This document shows positions 7,620-17,027 of a stretch of DNA of 64,000 bases, piece after piece. Position 1 is the stretch's first letter. Each line of letters starts with the position of its first letter. The position numbers and the translations under genes were made by a program. This DNA is from Pelagihabitans sp963760375 (lineage in GTDB: Bacteria; Bacteroidota; Bacteroidia; Flavobacteriales; Flavobacteriaceae). The DNA lies in contig CAVXCS010000007.1 in the NCBI GenBank assembly GCA_963760375.1, forward strand, positions 744,001 to 808,000. The letters run 5' to 3'. The notes beneath the pieces are model-generated. The model saw nothing but the letters and a program-made list of their open reading frames with translations. It was not told the DNA's origin and made no database searches.

Positions 7620-10600
7620 GGCATGGGCAAAATTTCGGTTTGTTGGCCCTTAATGTCGACTATCTTGACCGATATGGCATCCCTGGGAATTTGAAAACGG
7701 CGACTGGGCTGGGAGAGATATCCGGAACCATAATAAAATTCAATTTTTTGCTGTTTCCCGTCCTTATACAGCACGATGGCGGCAATTTCATCGGGCTTGG
7801 GCAGGTAGGTTTTGTTTGATACCGTGCGCGCAAAAGTTTTTAGTTCGGCATCGTTCCTCGACAAGACCATTAATTCTTGTGCTCCGTCATAGAGGTTGAC
7901 CAAGCCTTTGGCATCGCCCACGACAAAGAATCCGCTCTTGTCGACCGCCATTGGATCGAAGCCGCCTTTGCCATTGCCCGCCAGCAACCAACCGATGGAG
8001 GCGTCGTAGCGACCGGAAAACACTTCGCCACTGTAAAAATTACCCACGGCCAAGAGGTCAAGATTCCGATCCCCGTTATAGTCGCCTACCAACATGCCGT
8101 ACATCGGGGCGATTTGGGCTGCCCTTGGCAGTTCGCTTAGGCGAAATTTACCGCCCCCAAGATTTTCCAAATAGGAATTGGCGAAGGTCTCGCTTTTGAC
8201 CACATGGGCCGTGGCGATTTCTTCTTTCAGAAAAGACTCCTCGAAGGTGGCGTTTGCGTAATCTGAATAGTTCCGAAATCGCGACCGCATGGCGTTGATC
8301 TGATCGATCAGATCGTTGCGCGAATGTGCCACATAGTTTTCCCCGTCGATATAATAGCACATCACCGGATCGATCTGTCCGTTTTTGTCATAATCGTTGG
8401 CATAAATACATAGGGGTTCTTGGGCAGTTGCTTTAAAACGGCTATTGAGGCCAAGGTTCCCCAAGACATAGTCGGTGTCGCCGTCATTGTCAAAATCGCC
8501 AGAAGTGATGCCGTTCCACCATCCATGGGTGTTTTTCAAACCCGTTTGCCCCGTGAAATCGGTGAGCGTTCCCTTATTGTTTTTAAAGACGGTGATGGGC
8601 ATAAATTCTCCCACTACCATAAGGTCTTGCCAACCATCGTCGTCGAAGTCGGTCCATAGGGCAGCCGTTACCATGCCCAGTTCAGCAAGTTCGTTGTTGA
8701 GGGCTTGTGCGTCTTTCACATACTTGATATGCCCGGGCGTACTCTGGTTTTGGAGCAACATACTTGCCGGAGGTAAGGGGTATTCACCGGGCCTTACCCT
8801 CCCGCCCACGAAAAGATCGAGGTCACCGTCATGGTCGTAATCTGCGGCAGTGACCACCGAGCCGCTCACCCTAAAGTCGGGCAGGGCATCTGTTTTCTGG
8901 AAGTTGCCCGCACCGTCATTTTCATAAAGGCGGTCTTGATAACTGGCATCGCCCAACGGTTTGGACGAGCCGCCACTTACTACGTACAGATCTTGGTCGC
9001 CATCGTTATCGGCATCCAAAAACAAGGCGCCCATATCCTCGCTCTCCTGGGTTTCGAAGTTCGATGTTTGAAAGGACCCGTCGGCCTGCTGGGTATGCAG
9101 GGCTCCCGATTGGCCCAGCGCGCCCCCGACATATAAGTCTTCTTTTTGATCATTGTTTATATCGCCCACCGCCAAACCGGGACCATTTCTGGAGTGCATA
9201 TGCGGCAATAGCGCCTGTATTTTATAGTCGACAAAATCGTCTTCTTGGTGCTTGAAGGCAATAAGGCTGTCGTTGACCTTGAACAAGGTCGACTCCATCT
9301 TGGGGGCCAAAAGCCGCCTTGGCGTGGCCTCTTTTTGAAACAACGTCAATTCTTGGTTGACGGCCAAATTGGGCAGTTGCTGCACCAGGCCGTTGGGCCA
9401 TGTGACGACCAAGCTGTCTATTTGCGTTGCGGGTCCAAGGCCAAAATGTAGCTTTTGGGTTACCGTGGAAAGATAGCCACGATAGGGCGTGAAATATTGC
9501 CGCTGTTTCATGCCGTCGTAATAAAGGGTCACTTGGGCACCCAATCCGTTGAGGTTTGGAGCTTCCCCTTTCAAAGCTACTTTCAGGTAATGGTTGTTGT
9601 TGTCGGGTACTGTCGTGTTCTCATAGAGCAGGGCGGGATCATCGATATTGTTCATGACCAGGTCAAGGTCGCCGTCATTGTCAAAATCGGCATAGGCCAT
9701 ACCATTGGAGTAGGTGGGCTTGGTGAATCCTGCGGTTTTGGAGGCGTCCTCGAACTGCAGGTTGCCCTTGTTTCTATAGAAGTAATTATGAATCTTGATG
9801 CCCGGCAATTTGTTGAGTGCTTCAAGGCGCTGTTTCCGGTTCGCCTCTTCGGTACCCATCGCAAGAATTTGGTTGCCATAGACCATGAAGTCGAGGTTGG
9901 TGATGTCTTGGCGATAACCGTTGGTTATGCAAAGGTCCTTTAATCCATCCTGGTCGTAATCTGCAAAAAGAGCGCTCCAACTCCATTCGGTGGCGGAAAT
10001 GCCCGCCAACTGGCCTACTTCACTGAAGGAGCCATTGCCATTGTTCAGTTGTAGCGTATTGCGGATGTACTGCGGTTGATAACCGTAAGACTGTCCCGTT
10101 TCGAATTCATCATAGTTATTGCCCATCATGGTGAGCTTCCATCGTTTATTGTCTGGGGGAAGCATGTCGAGCACTACCACATCCATGTTGCCGTCGTTAT
10201 TGATATCGGCAATGTCGTTGCCCATGCCATTGAAAGTAAGGTGGCGGAAATACTTGGCGATTTCGTTGGAAAAGGTGCCGTCTTTTTGATTGATGTACAA
10301 CAGGTCATCGGTGAGGAAGTCATTGGAGACGTATACATCGGGCCATCCATCGCCGTTCAAGTCACACACTTCCACGCCTAAACCGAAGCCTTCTATCAAG
10401 ACACCGGCAGCTGCGGAAATATCGGTAAAGGTTTGATCCCCATTATTGCGATAAAATTTGTCGGCGGAAGGTGCTTTTCCACTGCGATCTTTGGGGCGGG
10501 AGGTATTTCTGTTAAAATCGACCAGGGCATTGCTCAGGAGATACATGTCCAGGTCCCCGTCTTGGTCATAATCGAAAAAGGCGGCCTGAACGGAGTAACT

Positions 10601-11131
10601 TTCGTCATCAAGGCCCCATTGGGCGGCCGCTTCTTCAAACAGCAAATTTCCGTTCACCAATCCTTTATTGATGAACAATAGATTGGCCCTATCCTTGCCT
10701 TCCGAACCTCGGGGTCCGCCCCTACAGACGTAAATATCGGGATACCCATCTTGGTTGATATCGACTATGGAAACACCATTCGACCAATGGGTCGATCCGG
10801 TGCGGGAAGATTGCGTGATATCTTCAAATTTCCAATGGCCCAAATTGCGGTAGAGTCGATTGCTGACCATGTTGCCGGTGAAGTAGATATCCTCCAGGCC
10901 ATCAAGGTCAAAATCGGCGACCGCTACCCCTGCACCGTTGTACATATATTCGAACTCCAATACCGAGGGAGTGCCCCCAATGATCAGGCGGTTATTAAAA
11001 TCAATGCCGGTCTTTTGATGCGAAAGTTCCCTGAAAAGGGGTTTTGTGGATTCCTGACAAGATTGCAATCCCATCAAGATCACCAATAATACCAACCGAG
11101 CGAAATGTTTATAAATAGGTACTTGGAACAT
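7616..11131 (-). CDS. FG-GAP/VCBS repeat lipoprotein with central ASPIC/UnbV domain (CRTAC1-like), copy 1
   Basis: A 1171-residue paralogue of the next gene, co-linear over its whole length. The signal peptide ends LQSC with lipidated cysteine 25. It has seven calcium-loop repeats (such as DFDLDGLEDIYF and DYDQDGDLDMYL), an ASPIC/UnbV domain (GLGAQVTL, HFGLG, VTWPNG), then seven more repeats (such as DYDHDGDLDLFV and DFDNDGDTDYVL). A conserved segment outside the repeats, INAMRSRF...SYLENLG, is shared with the paralogue. The pair clearly arose by tandem duplication. It overlaps the following gene by four bases (ATGA). A terminator-like hairpin separates it from susD. Role inferred: envelope ligand-binding scaffold; no enzyme activity is visible. 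Confidence 0.88.
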   Translation of the reverse strand: MFQVPIYKHFARLVLLVILMGLQSCQESTKPLFRELSHQKTGIDFNNRLIIGGTPSVLEFEYMYNGAGVAVADFDLDGLEDIYFTGNMVSNRLYRNLGHWKFEDITQSSRTGSTHWSNGVSIVDINQDGYPDIYVCRGGPRGSEGKDRANLLFINKGLVNGNLLFEEAAAQWGLDDESYSVQAAFFDYDQDGDLDMYLLSNALVDFNRNTSRPKDRSGKAPSADKFYRNNGDQTFTDISAAAGVLIEGFGLGVEVCDLNGDGWPDVYVSNDFLTDDLLYINQKDGTFSNEIAKYFRHLTFNGMGNDIADINNDGNMDVVVLDMLPPDNKRWKLTMMGNNYDEFETGQSYGYQPQYIRNTLQLNNGNGSFSEVGQLAGISATEWSWSALFADYDQDGLKDLCITNGYRQDITNLDFMVYGNQILAMGTEEANRKQRLEALNKLPGIKIHNYFYRNKGNLQFEDASKTAGFTKPTYSNGMAYADFDNDGDLDLVMNNIDDPALLYENTTVPDNNNHYLKVALKGEAPNLNGLGAQVTLYYDGMKQRQYFTPYRGYLSTVTQKLHFGLGPATQIDSLVVTWPNGLVQQLPNLAVNQELTLFQKEATPRRLLAPKMESTLFKVNDSLIAFKHQEDDFVDYKIQALLPHMHSRNGPGLAVGDINNDQKEDLYVGGALGQSGALHTQQADGSFQTSNFETQESEDMGALFLDADNDGDQDLYVVSGGSSKPLGDASYQDRLYENDGAGNFQKTDALPDFRVSGSVVTAADYDHDGDLDLFVGGRVRPGEYPLPPASMLLQNQSTPGHIKYVKDAQALNNELAELGMVTAALWTDFDDDGWQDLMVVGEFMPITVFKNNKGTLTDFTGQTGLKNTHGWWNGITSGDFDNDGDTDYVLGNLGLNSRFKATAQEPLCIYANDYDKNGQIDPVMCYYIDGENYVAHSRNDLIDQINAMRSRFRNYSDYANATFEESFLKEEIATAHVVKSETFANSYLENLGGGKFRLSELPRAAQIAPMYGMLVGDYNGDRNLDLLAVGNFYSGEVFSGRYDASIGWLLAGNGKGGFDPMAVDKSGFFVVGDAKGLVNLYDGAQELMVLSRNDAELKTFARTVSNKTYLPKPDEIAAIVLYKDGKQQKIEFYYGSGYLSQPSRRFQIPRDAISVKIVDIKGQQTEILPMP

Positions 11132-11155
11132 GATGCGAAGATACTAAGCAACTGT

Positions 11156-11195
11156 TAAACAAAAAGAATCCAATCTCTTAAATTAGACTGGATTC
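11156..11195 (-). terminator. terminator or attenuator hairpin between the SusD gene and the FG-GAP genes
   Basis: On the minus strand an 11-bp stem GAATCCAGTCT / AGATTGGATTC (one G-U pair, 8-base loop) is followed by TTTTTGTTT. It lies 55 bases after the SusD stop and about 25 bases before the FG-GAP start. All flanking genes run the same way, so it could lower read-through from the abundant SusCD transcript rather than end the operon. Confidence 0.7.
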
Positions 11196-11250
11196 CTTTG
11201 TTTGTTATTTGACCAAATTTGATGTCGTTATATTCGACACCTCTGAATTT

Positions 11251-12780
11251 CTAGTATCCTGGATTTTGGGACAATAATCCGTCCGACCGATCTATTTCTG
11301 TTTGTGGGAAGGGGAGTACATTATACCTGTCGTTCCAAGCAGCTCCGAAAAGTGTTGAACCGATGCCCCAACGGGTAATATCGAACCAACGGTGGGGTTC
11401 AAGTGCAAGTTCCACCCTTTTCTCTTGTCGCATCGCTTGGGTCAAATCTGCTCCTGGCAGCAACGGCAATAATCCGGCGCGTACCCTGATGTCATTGATT
11501 TGCTGCTCAGCAATGCCCAAATCGCCCCCGCCTTCGATCAAGGCCTCGGCATATAACAATTTAAGTTCGGCGAAACGGAACCAGCGCTCGTTGTTGTAAT
11601 CGGCCTGTCCGTTCGGGGAGCTGTTCCCTGGAACCGTATTGGTCGACCCCCTATATTTCTTTAAGGTATAACTGGTCGATGACCAAGTAGGGTCGTAAGG
11701 TAGTTCATACCGTGAGCCGTCAAAGGAATAGTAAGTGTCCCCATCTTGGTAAAGTATGGTAGCCAAACGCGCATCTCCGGGCTCAAAGGCATCCACCAGA
11801 TCCTGGGTAGGAGCCCACCATCCGAGCTTACCGCCGGGAGCACCGTTCGAGGCGTCCCAGTACCAGCCTCTACCGGTACCTTGTGAGGCCTTAAAATCCT
11901 CGGAGTGGGTGTCGTCAAAAACCCAAAGGTTGTCATCGGAAAACGGTCCGCCGTACTGTACTTCGAAAATGGATTCGGCATTGTTTTCATTGTCAAAGGA
12001 AAACACGCTTTCATAATCGGGAAGCAGTTCGTAGGGTCCGTTGTTCACGACATCCGCAAGAGCGGTAATGGCTGCAGCCCAGTCTTCTTTCCAAACATTC
12101 ACCTTGCCGATATACGATTTGGCTGCCCAAGCGGTGGCGCGACCGGTATTGCTGCTGTCCCAAGCCTCTGGAAGGCCTGCTGCAGCGGCACTGAAGTCGG
12201 CCAAGATGGCTGTGAAAAGTTCATCTCTTGTGGCATTGGGTCTGGCCTGATCGTTGATGCCCGGAATGATGTCGAGCGCCAAAGGCGGTGTTCCGAACAA
12301 TTTCATCGCCTGGAAATGGAACCATCCCCTTAAAAATCTTGCCTCTGCACCCAGTTCGGCTTTATCGGCCGCGGTCAGACTGTTTTCGTTGTCCAAATTT
12401 TGGATGACCAGATTGGCGCGGTAAATCCCTTCATAGATCTGGGTATAGGCCGCTCCATAGGGGGTATCGCTTGCCCTTAGGAACAAGTTATCGATATCCC
12501 TGGAAACTTGGTCAGATAGTACGGCATCTGCCGCCACATCATCGGTAATGGCGAGGGTGATCTTCCAAAATTCACCTCTCTCCGACAATGTTTCGGTACT
12601 GGTGCCCCAAAAATCCTGAATGGAGGAATAGGAAGCAAAGACGGCGCCATCAAAATCGGCTCTGGACTTGTAAAAGGTATCTGTGGTCAACCGGTCCAAA
12701 GGTTGTAGATCCAATTCATTATTGCATGAAATTATGCTCAGGAAGCAGCAACTTGCGATAAATAAATAGATTTTTTTCAT
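11251..12780 (-). CDS. SusD/RagB family nutrient-binding outer-membrane lipoprotein
   Basis: A 509-residue SusD-like protein. The ATG at 12780 gives a clean lipoprotein signal, MKKIYLFIASCC..IISC with cysteine 19; an in-frame ATG 36 bases upstream would add a polar extension and is less likely. The N-terminal SusD segment (LDLQPLDRLTTDTFYKSRADFDGAVFA), TPR-like helices (AELGAEARFLRGWFHFQAMKLFG) and the C-terminal RagB region (NERWFRFAELKLLYAEALIEGG, RVELALEPHRWFDITRWG) are all present. It caps the SusC barrel and delivers ligand. It starts 35 bases after the SusC stop. No glycoside hydrolase is linked, so a glycan ligand is not supported by context. Confidence 0.95.
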   Translation of the reverse strand: MKKIYLFIASCCFLSIISCNNELDLQPLDRLTTDTFYKSRADFDGAVFASYSSIQDFWGTSTETLSERGEFWKITLAITDDVAADAVLSDQVSRDIDNLFLRASDTPYGAAYTQIYEGIYRANLVIQNLDNENSLTAADKAELGAEARFLRGWFHFQAMKLFGTPPLALDIIPGINDQARPNATRDELFTAILADFSAAAAGLPEAWDSSNTGRATAWAAKSYIGKVNVWKEDWAAAITALADVVNNGPYELLPDYESVFSFDNENNAESIFEVQYGGPFSDDNLWVFDDTHSEDFKASQGTGRGWYWDASNGAPGGKLGWWAPTQDLVDAFEPGDARLATILYQDGDTYYSFDGSRYELPYDPTWSSTSYTLKKYRGSTNTVPGNSSPNGQADYNNERWFRFAELKLLYAEALIEGGGDLGIAEQQINDIRVRAGLLPLLPGADLTQAMRQEKRVELALEPHRWFDITRWGIGSTLFGAAWNDRYNVLPFPQTEIDRSDGLLSQNPGY

Positions 12781-12815
12781 AATCGTTTTTCTTATAAAGA
12801 TATTAAAATTCTGCA

Positions 12816-15800
12816 TTAGTTAAAAGAGACCGATAAGCCCAATTGTATAATTCTAGGTAAAGGGGAAGCCCCTCCGTCTTGTCCAGTGGCCAGGGTGAAC
12901 TCCCCTTTCTGGAAACTTTGGGTGCGCCCTACTTCGGGATCATAACCAGAGTATTTGGTGAAAGTGGCGAGATTCTGAGCCCCTACGTAAACCCTCACAT
13001 TGCTCACAAAGTCGTCTGTCCAGCTTCGGAGCATATCCTGCGGTAATGTATAGCCTATGGACATGTTCTGGATTCTCAAATAACCGGCATTCTCGACCCA
13101 ACGATCCGAATAACGGGTGTTGCCGTTAGGATCTCCGGGCGCCAGTCTTGGATTCGAACTCGAGGTGGCAGTGCCTTCCCCTGTCCAGCGATTCAATACT
13201 TGGGTACTGAAGTTGCCTTGGCCTTGCATGCCTTCAAGGCTAATACGGGCAGCATTATAGATCTGTCGATCTCCCACGCCCCTAAAATTCACTGAGAAAT
13301 CAAAGCCTTTGTACTCGGCATTGAATACCATACCGTAAAAGAAGCCAGGGAAAGGACTTCCCAAAATGGTCCTGTCCTGGGCATTTACCTGGCCATCTCC
13401 GTTCACATCTACGAAGCGGATATCTCCTGGTGAAGGACTACCGTTGGCATCGGGCAATGCCGCGGCCACTTCGGCCGCATTCTGGTAGAGCCCATCGGTC
13501 TTATAGCCATAAAAGTGGCCCAAACTTTCCCCAACGATGGTACGGTGCGTCGATGCACCACCGATACCGGATATGATTTGCGGGATTGGACCTAAATCGG
13601 TGACCTCATTTTTGACGGTGGTGAGGTTGGCACCAAAACTATATTTAAGATCGCCTATGCTATTGTTCCAGTTGAACGAAAACTCAATTCCCGAGTTCTT
13701 GATCTGTCCTACGTTGGCATCAGCCGGCAAAAAGAATCCGGAGACATAAGGAAGCGGGAAGCCCAACAATACATCGTTGGTGGTCTTGTTATAGTAATCG
13801 AAGGTCGTGGTAAGTTTTCCTTTCAGGAAACTGGCATCGACCCCGATATCGAACTGATCACTGGTTTCCCATTTCAGATCCGCATTGGCAAAAGTGGTGG
13901 GTGCGGGTGCCACAACCGTACCTTGACCATCGCCGATAACATAACGTATATTATTGTCTATCGCAGCGAGGTAAGCAAAGTTAAGACCGGTGAATTGGTT
14001 ACCCGATTGTCCCCAACCGGCACGGATTTTAATGTCATCGATGGCCTCTCCCTTATTGAAGAAAGCTTCGTCGGAAATCCTCCAGCCCAAGGAAACCGAT
14101 GGGAACACTTGGTCCCTGTTTCCTTCTGCAAATCTGGAGGTTGCGTCACGACGAACATTGAAGGTGGCCAAATATCGTCCTTGGTAATTGTAGGTCAAAC
14201 GGCCCAGCCATCCCTGCAAGGTCCATAGATCCCCTTCGTTGGCCCCTGCGACCGTGGTTCCACTGGCAGGGAAATTAATGTTGAAAAGGTCACGGCCCTG
14301 TAGCCTCATTTTATCAAATCTAAACTTGGTCTGCTCAAACCCGAACAGGGCGCCGATATTGTGATCGCCGTCCCCAAACGTTTTGTCGTATTGGAGGGTG
14401 GCCGCAGTTGTTAAGGTAAGTTCTATAGGGCGCTCCGATACCAAAAGGGAAGTCCCGGTGGAATTGTTCAGTACCGCATCGGTGGTAAGATAATCCCCGA
14501 CCCCAACATTGTAATCAATACCCAATGAAGGTCTTAATTTCAAACCATCGATGATTTCCAACTCACCGTAAAAATTTCCTAGGACTTTTCGCGTTTGAAC
14601 CGTAGTCTTGGTATAACGCTCATCGGTGTTGAACAAATAGTTGGTGGCCGAACCATTGCCCACAGTGGTCGGATTGATATCGTTATAGCCGAATGCCCCA
14701 TCACCAAAAGGTTGATAGTAAGGGGCGTTGAGCGACGAATTGAAACCTGCAAAAATGCCGGGCTCACTCTGTACCTGGCGATCGGTTTGGCTGATCAGCA
14801 AGGATTGCCCGAACTTTAAGCGTTTCCCGGCCTTGATGTCTGAATTGGCCTTAAAGGAATAACGGCCAAAACCTTGTGCCAATTCAATACCTTCCTGATC
14901 GAAATAACTGCCTGAGATAAAGTAGGTGGCTTTGTCACTGCCACCGCCTACAGAGACGTTGTGGCTTTGGACGAAACCGGTCCTAAAGATCAGATCTTGC
15001 CAATCGACGAAGGGCTGTCCCCTGAATTGGGAAACATCCGTGCCCAATTCTGCTTGTATATCCACATATTGATCTACTCCCAAAACATTGATCCGATCCC
15101 TTGAACCGGCCCATGAGGTGAACATATCGTAGGTGACCCTGGCATCTCCCGTTTTACCGCGCTTGGTCGTAACGATGATTACACCGTTGGCGGCCCGGGC
15201 ACCATAAATGGCAGTGGAAGCGGCGTCTTTCAGTACATCTATCGATTCAATGTCATTGGCATTCAAGCCAGCCAAGGGGTTCGAATCGGTGGTGGACGAG
15301 GTGTTTACCGTAATATTCGTGGTCTGTACGATGGGAACCCCATCGATAACCCATAACGGATCGTTCACGCCCGGTGTTCCGACCCCACGGATCAAAACAC
15401 TGATCGGGGCACCTGGATCACCGCTACGGTTGGTGATGTTTACGCCCGCTATCGTTCCTGCCAGTACCTGATCCGGACTGGTGATGGGTTTGGAAACAAT
15501 TTCCGCGGCTCCTATAGAGCCCACCGAACCTGTAAGGTCGGCCTTTCTTTGCGTACCATACCCAACCACGACGACTTCGCTCAAGGCTTGGGCATCTTCT
15601 TCCAATTGCACACTGATGGAAGATCGGCCATCAATGGCGATTTCCTGTGCAGAATACCCAATGTAGGAAAAAATCAAAGTGCTGGCCCCACTGGGAACGT
15701 CTATGGAATAATTTCCATCAAAATCGGTCTGGGTACCTGTGGTGGTCCCTTTTGCCACGATACTTGCCCCTGGTAGCGGACCGTTGGCGTCGGAAACCGA

Positions 15801-15911
15801 ACCTGTGACCGTACTCTGGGCGTAAAGTGATGGTACTCCAAATAAAATAGTCAAAACAAATATCGCGCAAAAGGCACTCAATCGATTTCGTTTGGTGAAG
15901 TTTTGTTCCAT
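12816..15911 (-). CDS. SusC/RagA family TonB-linked outer-membrane receptor
   Basis: A 1031-residue TonB-dependent transporter. A signal peptide ends at about LYAQS (residue 32). A carboxypeptidase-D-like domain follows at about 33-112 (VTGSVSDANGPLPGASIVAKGT...DFDGNYSI), then the SusC signature SEVVVVGYGTQRK, a plug domain (LIRGVGTPGVNDPLWVIDG, IDVLKDAASTAIYGARAANG) and the beta-barrel, which ends in the aromatic strand IQLGLSVSFN. It imports a ligand captured by SusD using TonB energy. The gene has its own upstream region with a -33/-7 pair at 16094-16123 and a leader of roughly 175 bases. No ECF sigma/anti-sigma or hybrid sensor gene is adjacent, so its inducer is unknown. Confidence 0.96.
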   Translation of the reverse strand: MEQNFTKRNRLSAFCAIFVLTILFGVPSLYAQSTVTGSVSDANGPLPGASIVAKGTTTGTQTDFDGNYSIDVPSGASTLIFSYIGYSAQEIAIDGRSSISVQLEEDAQALSEVVVVGYGTQRKADLTGSVGSIGAAEIVSKPITSPDQVLAGTIAGVNITNRSGDPGAPISVLIRGVGTPGVNDPLWVIDGVPIVQTTNITVNTSSTTDSNPLAGLNANDIESIDVLKDAASTAIYGARAANGVIIVTTKRGKTGDARVTYDMFTSWAGSRDRINVLGVDQYVDIQAELGTDVSQFRGQPFVDWQDLIFRTGFVQSHNVSVGGGSDKATYFISGSYFDQEGIELAQGFGRYSFKANSDIKAGKRLKFGQSLLISQTDRQVQSEPGIFAGFNSSLNAPYYQPFGDGAFGYNDINPTTVGNGSATNYLFNTDERYTKTTVQTRKVLGNFYGELEIIDGLKLRPSLGIDYNVGVGDYLTTDAVLNNSTGTSLLVSERPIELTLTTAATLQYDKTFGDGDHNIGALFGFEQTKFRFDKMRLQGRDLFNINFPASGTTVAGANEGDLWTLQGWLGRLTYNYQGRYLATFNVRRDATSRFAEGNRDQVFPSVSLGWRISDEAFFNKGEAIDDIKIRAGWGQSGNQFTGLNFAYLAAIDNNIRYVIGDGQGTVVAPAPTTFANADLKWETSDQFDIGVDASFLKGKLTTTFDYYNKTTNDVLLGFPLPYVSGFFLPADANVGQIKNSGIEFSFNWNNSIGDLKYSFGANLTTVKNEVTDLGPIPQIISGIGGASTHRTIVGESLGHFYGYKTDGLYQNAAEVAAALPDANGSPSPGDIRFVDVNGDGQVNAQDRTILGSPFPGFFYGMVFNAEYKGFDFSVNFRGVGDRQIYNAARISLEGMQGQGNFSTQVLNRWTGEGTATSSSNPRLAPGDPNGNTRYSDRWVENAGYLRIQNMSIGYTLPQDMLRSWTDDFVSNVRVYVGAQNLATFTKYSGYDPEVGRTQSFQKGEFTLATGQDGGASPLPRIIQLGLSVSFN

Positions 15912-16289
15912 AATTAGAAAAAGTTAAGAGTTAGTTATTTTGATTTATTGCTACTAAAAAAAACTGAAAAAGGAAGGCTGTTGTAGGGTTAAGGAAAGAT
16001 TTTCCAATTCCCAAAAAGAGTAGCCCCAAGACTCGAATATAGTAAAAGTTCTTAAAACCAACTTAAAAAACATTAAATTTTGTTAAAGGCATACAAATAT
16101 ATTTTTCTACACATCATCCCCAATTTATGCGGATGGACCGCGTAAGACAGGCATTCTGTCATCGCCAATCTTCTTAAGTTTTTGTTTGCACTGGGGTAGG
16201 AAAATTGTTCAAACATTCCGTTTTGGAGTACTACGGTCAACCGTTTTTCTTCCAACAAGCAGTACCAAAGGGGGAACCCTGTCACCTCC
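15912..16289. other. intergenic region and probable 5' leader upstream of the SusC gene
   Basis: These 378 bases hold no convincing gene. A minus-strand ORF across 16073-16384 overlaps the cytochrome gene and has no family features. The part next to susC (15912-16087) is AT-rich and would be a long untranslated leader if the promoter at 16094-16123 is real. The part 16124-16289 is the 3' side of the cytochrome gene; no strong terminator was seen in it. Confidence 0.5.
16094..16123 (-). promoter_or_regulatory. Bacteroidota-type promoter for the SusC/SusD operon
   Basis: Read on the minus strand, TTG at 16121-16123 and TATATTTG at 16094-16101 are separated by 19 bases, matching the -33 TTG / -7 TAnnTTTG arrangement. 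Transcription would start near 16087, about 175 bases before the SusC ATG. Confidence 0.5.
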
Positions 16290-17010
16290 TTATTTCTGAA
16301 ATAAAACAAGAACGTCTTTACCCAATTTACTTTGGGGAGGATTTTCTTTGAGACCATGGTCGAGATAGTGGGCCGATAGCACATAGGCTCCGCCTGGTCC
16401 CGTGCCTGATTTCACCTCCCAAGTTCGAAAAGCCCCTTGCAAGCCAGAAAAGTAGCTATAGTCTTCGGCTTGGGCATTGAGCAATATCCACTGGACCACG
16501 CCTTGAACTTGATCGGGTGGAAGATGCGTTTGTGCGGGCATGATTTGGTCGCCCCATGTACCTTGACTGCCCTTGATTATTTTTTCCGACAGTTTTGAAA
16601 CACTGTTCGGTTGCTCGGAATATCGCTTGGCGATTTCGGAAAATGAAGGCCCGATCAATCTGTCCTTTGCGCGATGGCACGTAAAACAGGCGTTGCTGCC
16701 CATCCAGGACAAGACCCGATAATTTTTGTTTGCATGGGATGCCAGATAGGTCTTTCACTTTTGAGGAATCGGATACATACTTCACCGAGAGGATCACTTC
16801 GTTCATGGGTATTTCGCCATAATCCGAAATGCCATCCTCTTTGTCAGAAACCTCGATTCTATAGGAGACCAAGGAATTCTGTTCCAAGGCTTCGTTGCCG
16901 CGCGTAAGGATGAGCTTTACTTCAGGGGCAGTGTTTTCCTGCACCAAAAAAGACCATAACAGGCAAAGCGAGGAACCAAACACCAAGTAGGTCAATATTT
17001 TTTTTGTCAT
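16290..17010 (-). pseudogene. cytochrome c class I protein with N-terminal Ig/PKD-like segment, split by a frameshift
   Basis: Two minus-strand frames together make one cytochrome c. The upstream frame (ATG at 17010) gives a signal peptide and the segment TAPEVKLILTRGN...SVKYVSDSSKVKDL. The downstream frame supplies NKNYRVLSWMGSNACFTCH with the CxxCH haem site, LIGPSFSEIAKRY, the axial methionine in QIMPAQTHLP and a C-terminal beta segment GAYVLSAHYLDHG. The frames meet between about 16712 and 16755; the upstream frame alone runs into junk after DLSG. One surplus base near 16742-16750 would restore a single ORF of about 239 residues. It may be a true pseudogene, a sequencing error or recoding. 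It follows the amine oxidase by 17 bases and would have been its natural electron acceptor or partner. Confidence 0.7.
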
Positions 17011-17027
17011 AATGGTTGTCCTCCCCC

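Noticed and set aside
3476..10681. Many plus-strand ORFs of 60-228 codons across 3.5-10.7 kb
   Set aside because: They lie opposite the FG-GAP and haloperoxidase genes; repeated calcium loops produce repeated antisense frames. No independent family features.
2789..15911. Classical polysaccharide utilisation locus
   Set aside because: SusC/SusD are present, but no carbohydrate-active enzyme, sulfatase or hybrid two-component regulator lies nearby.
16073..16384. Minus-strand ORF of 103 codons between cytochrome c and SusC
   Set aside because: It overlaps the 3' end of the cytochrome frame, has no recognisable domain, and coincides with the probable SusC promoter and leader.
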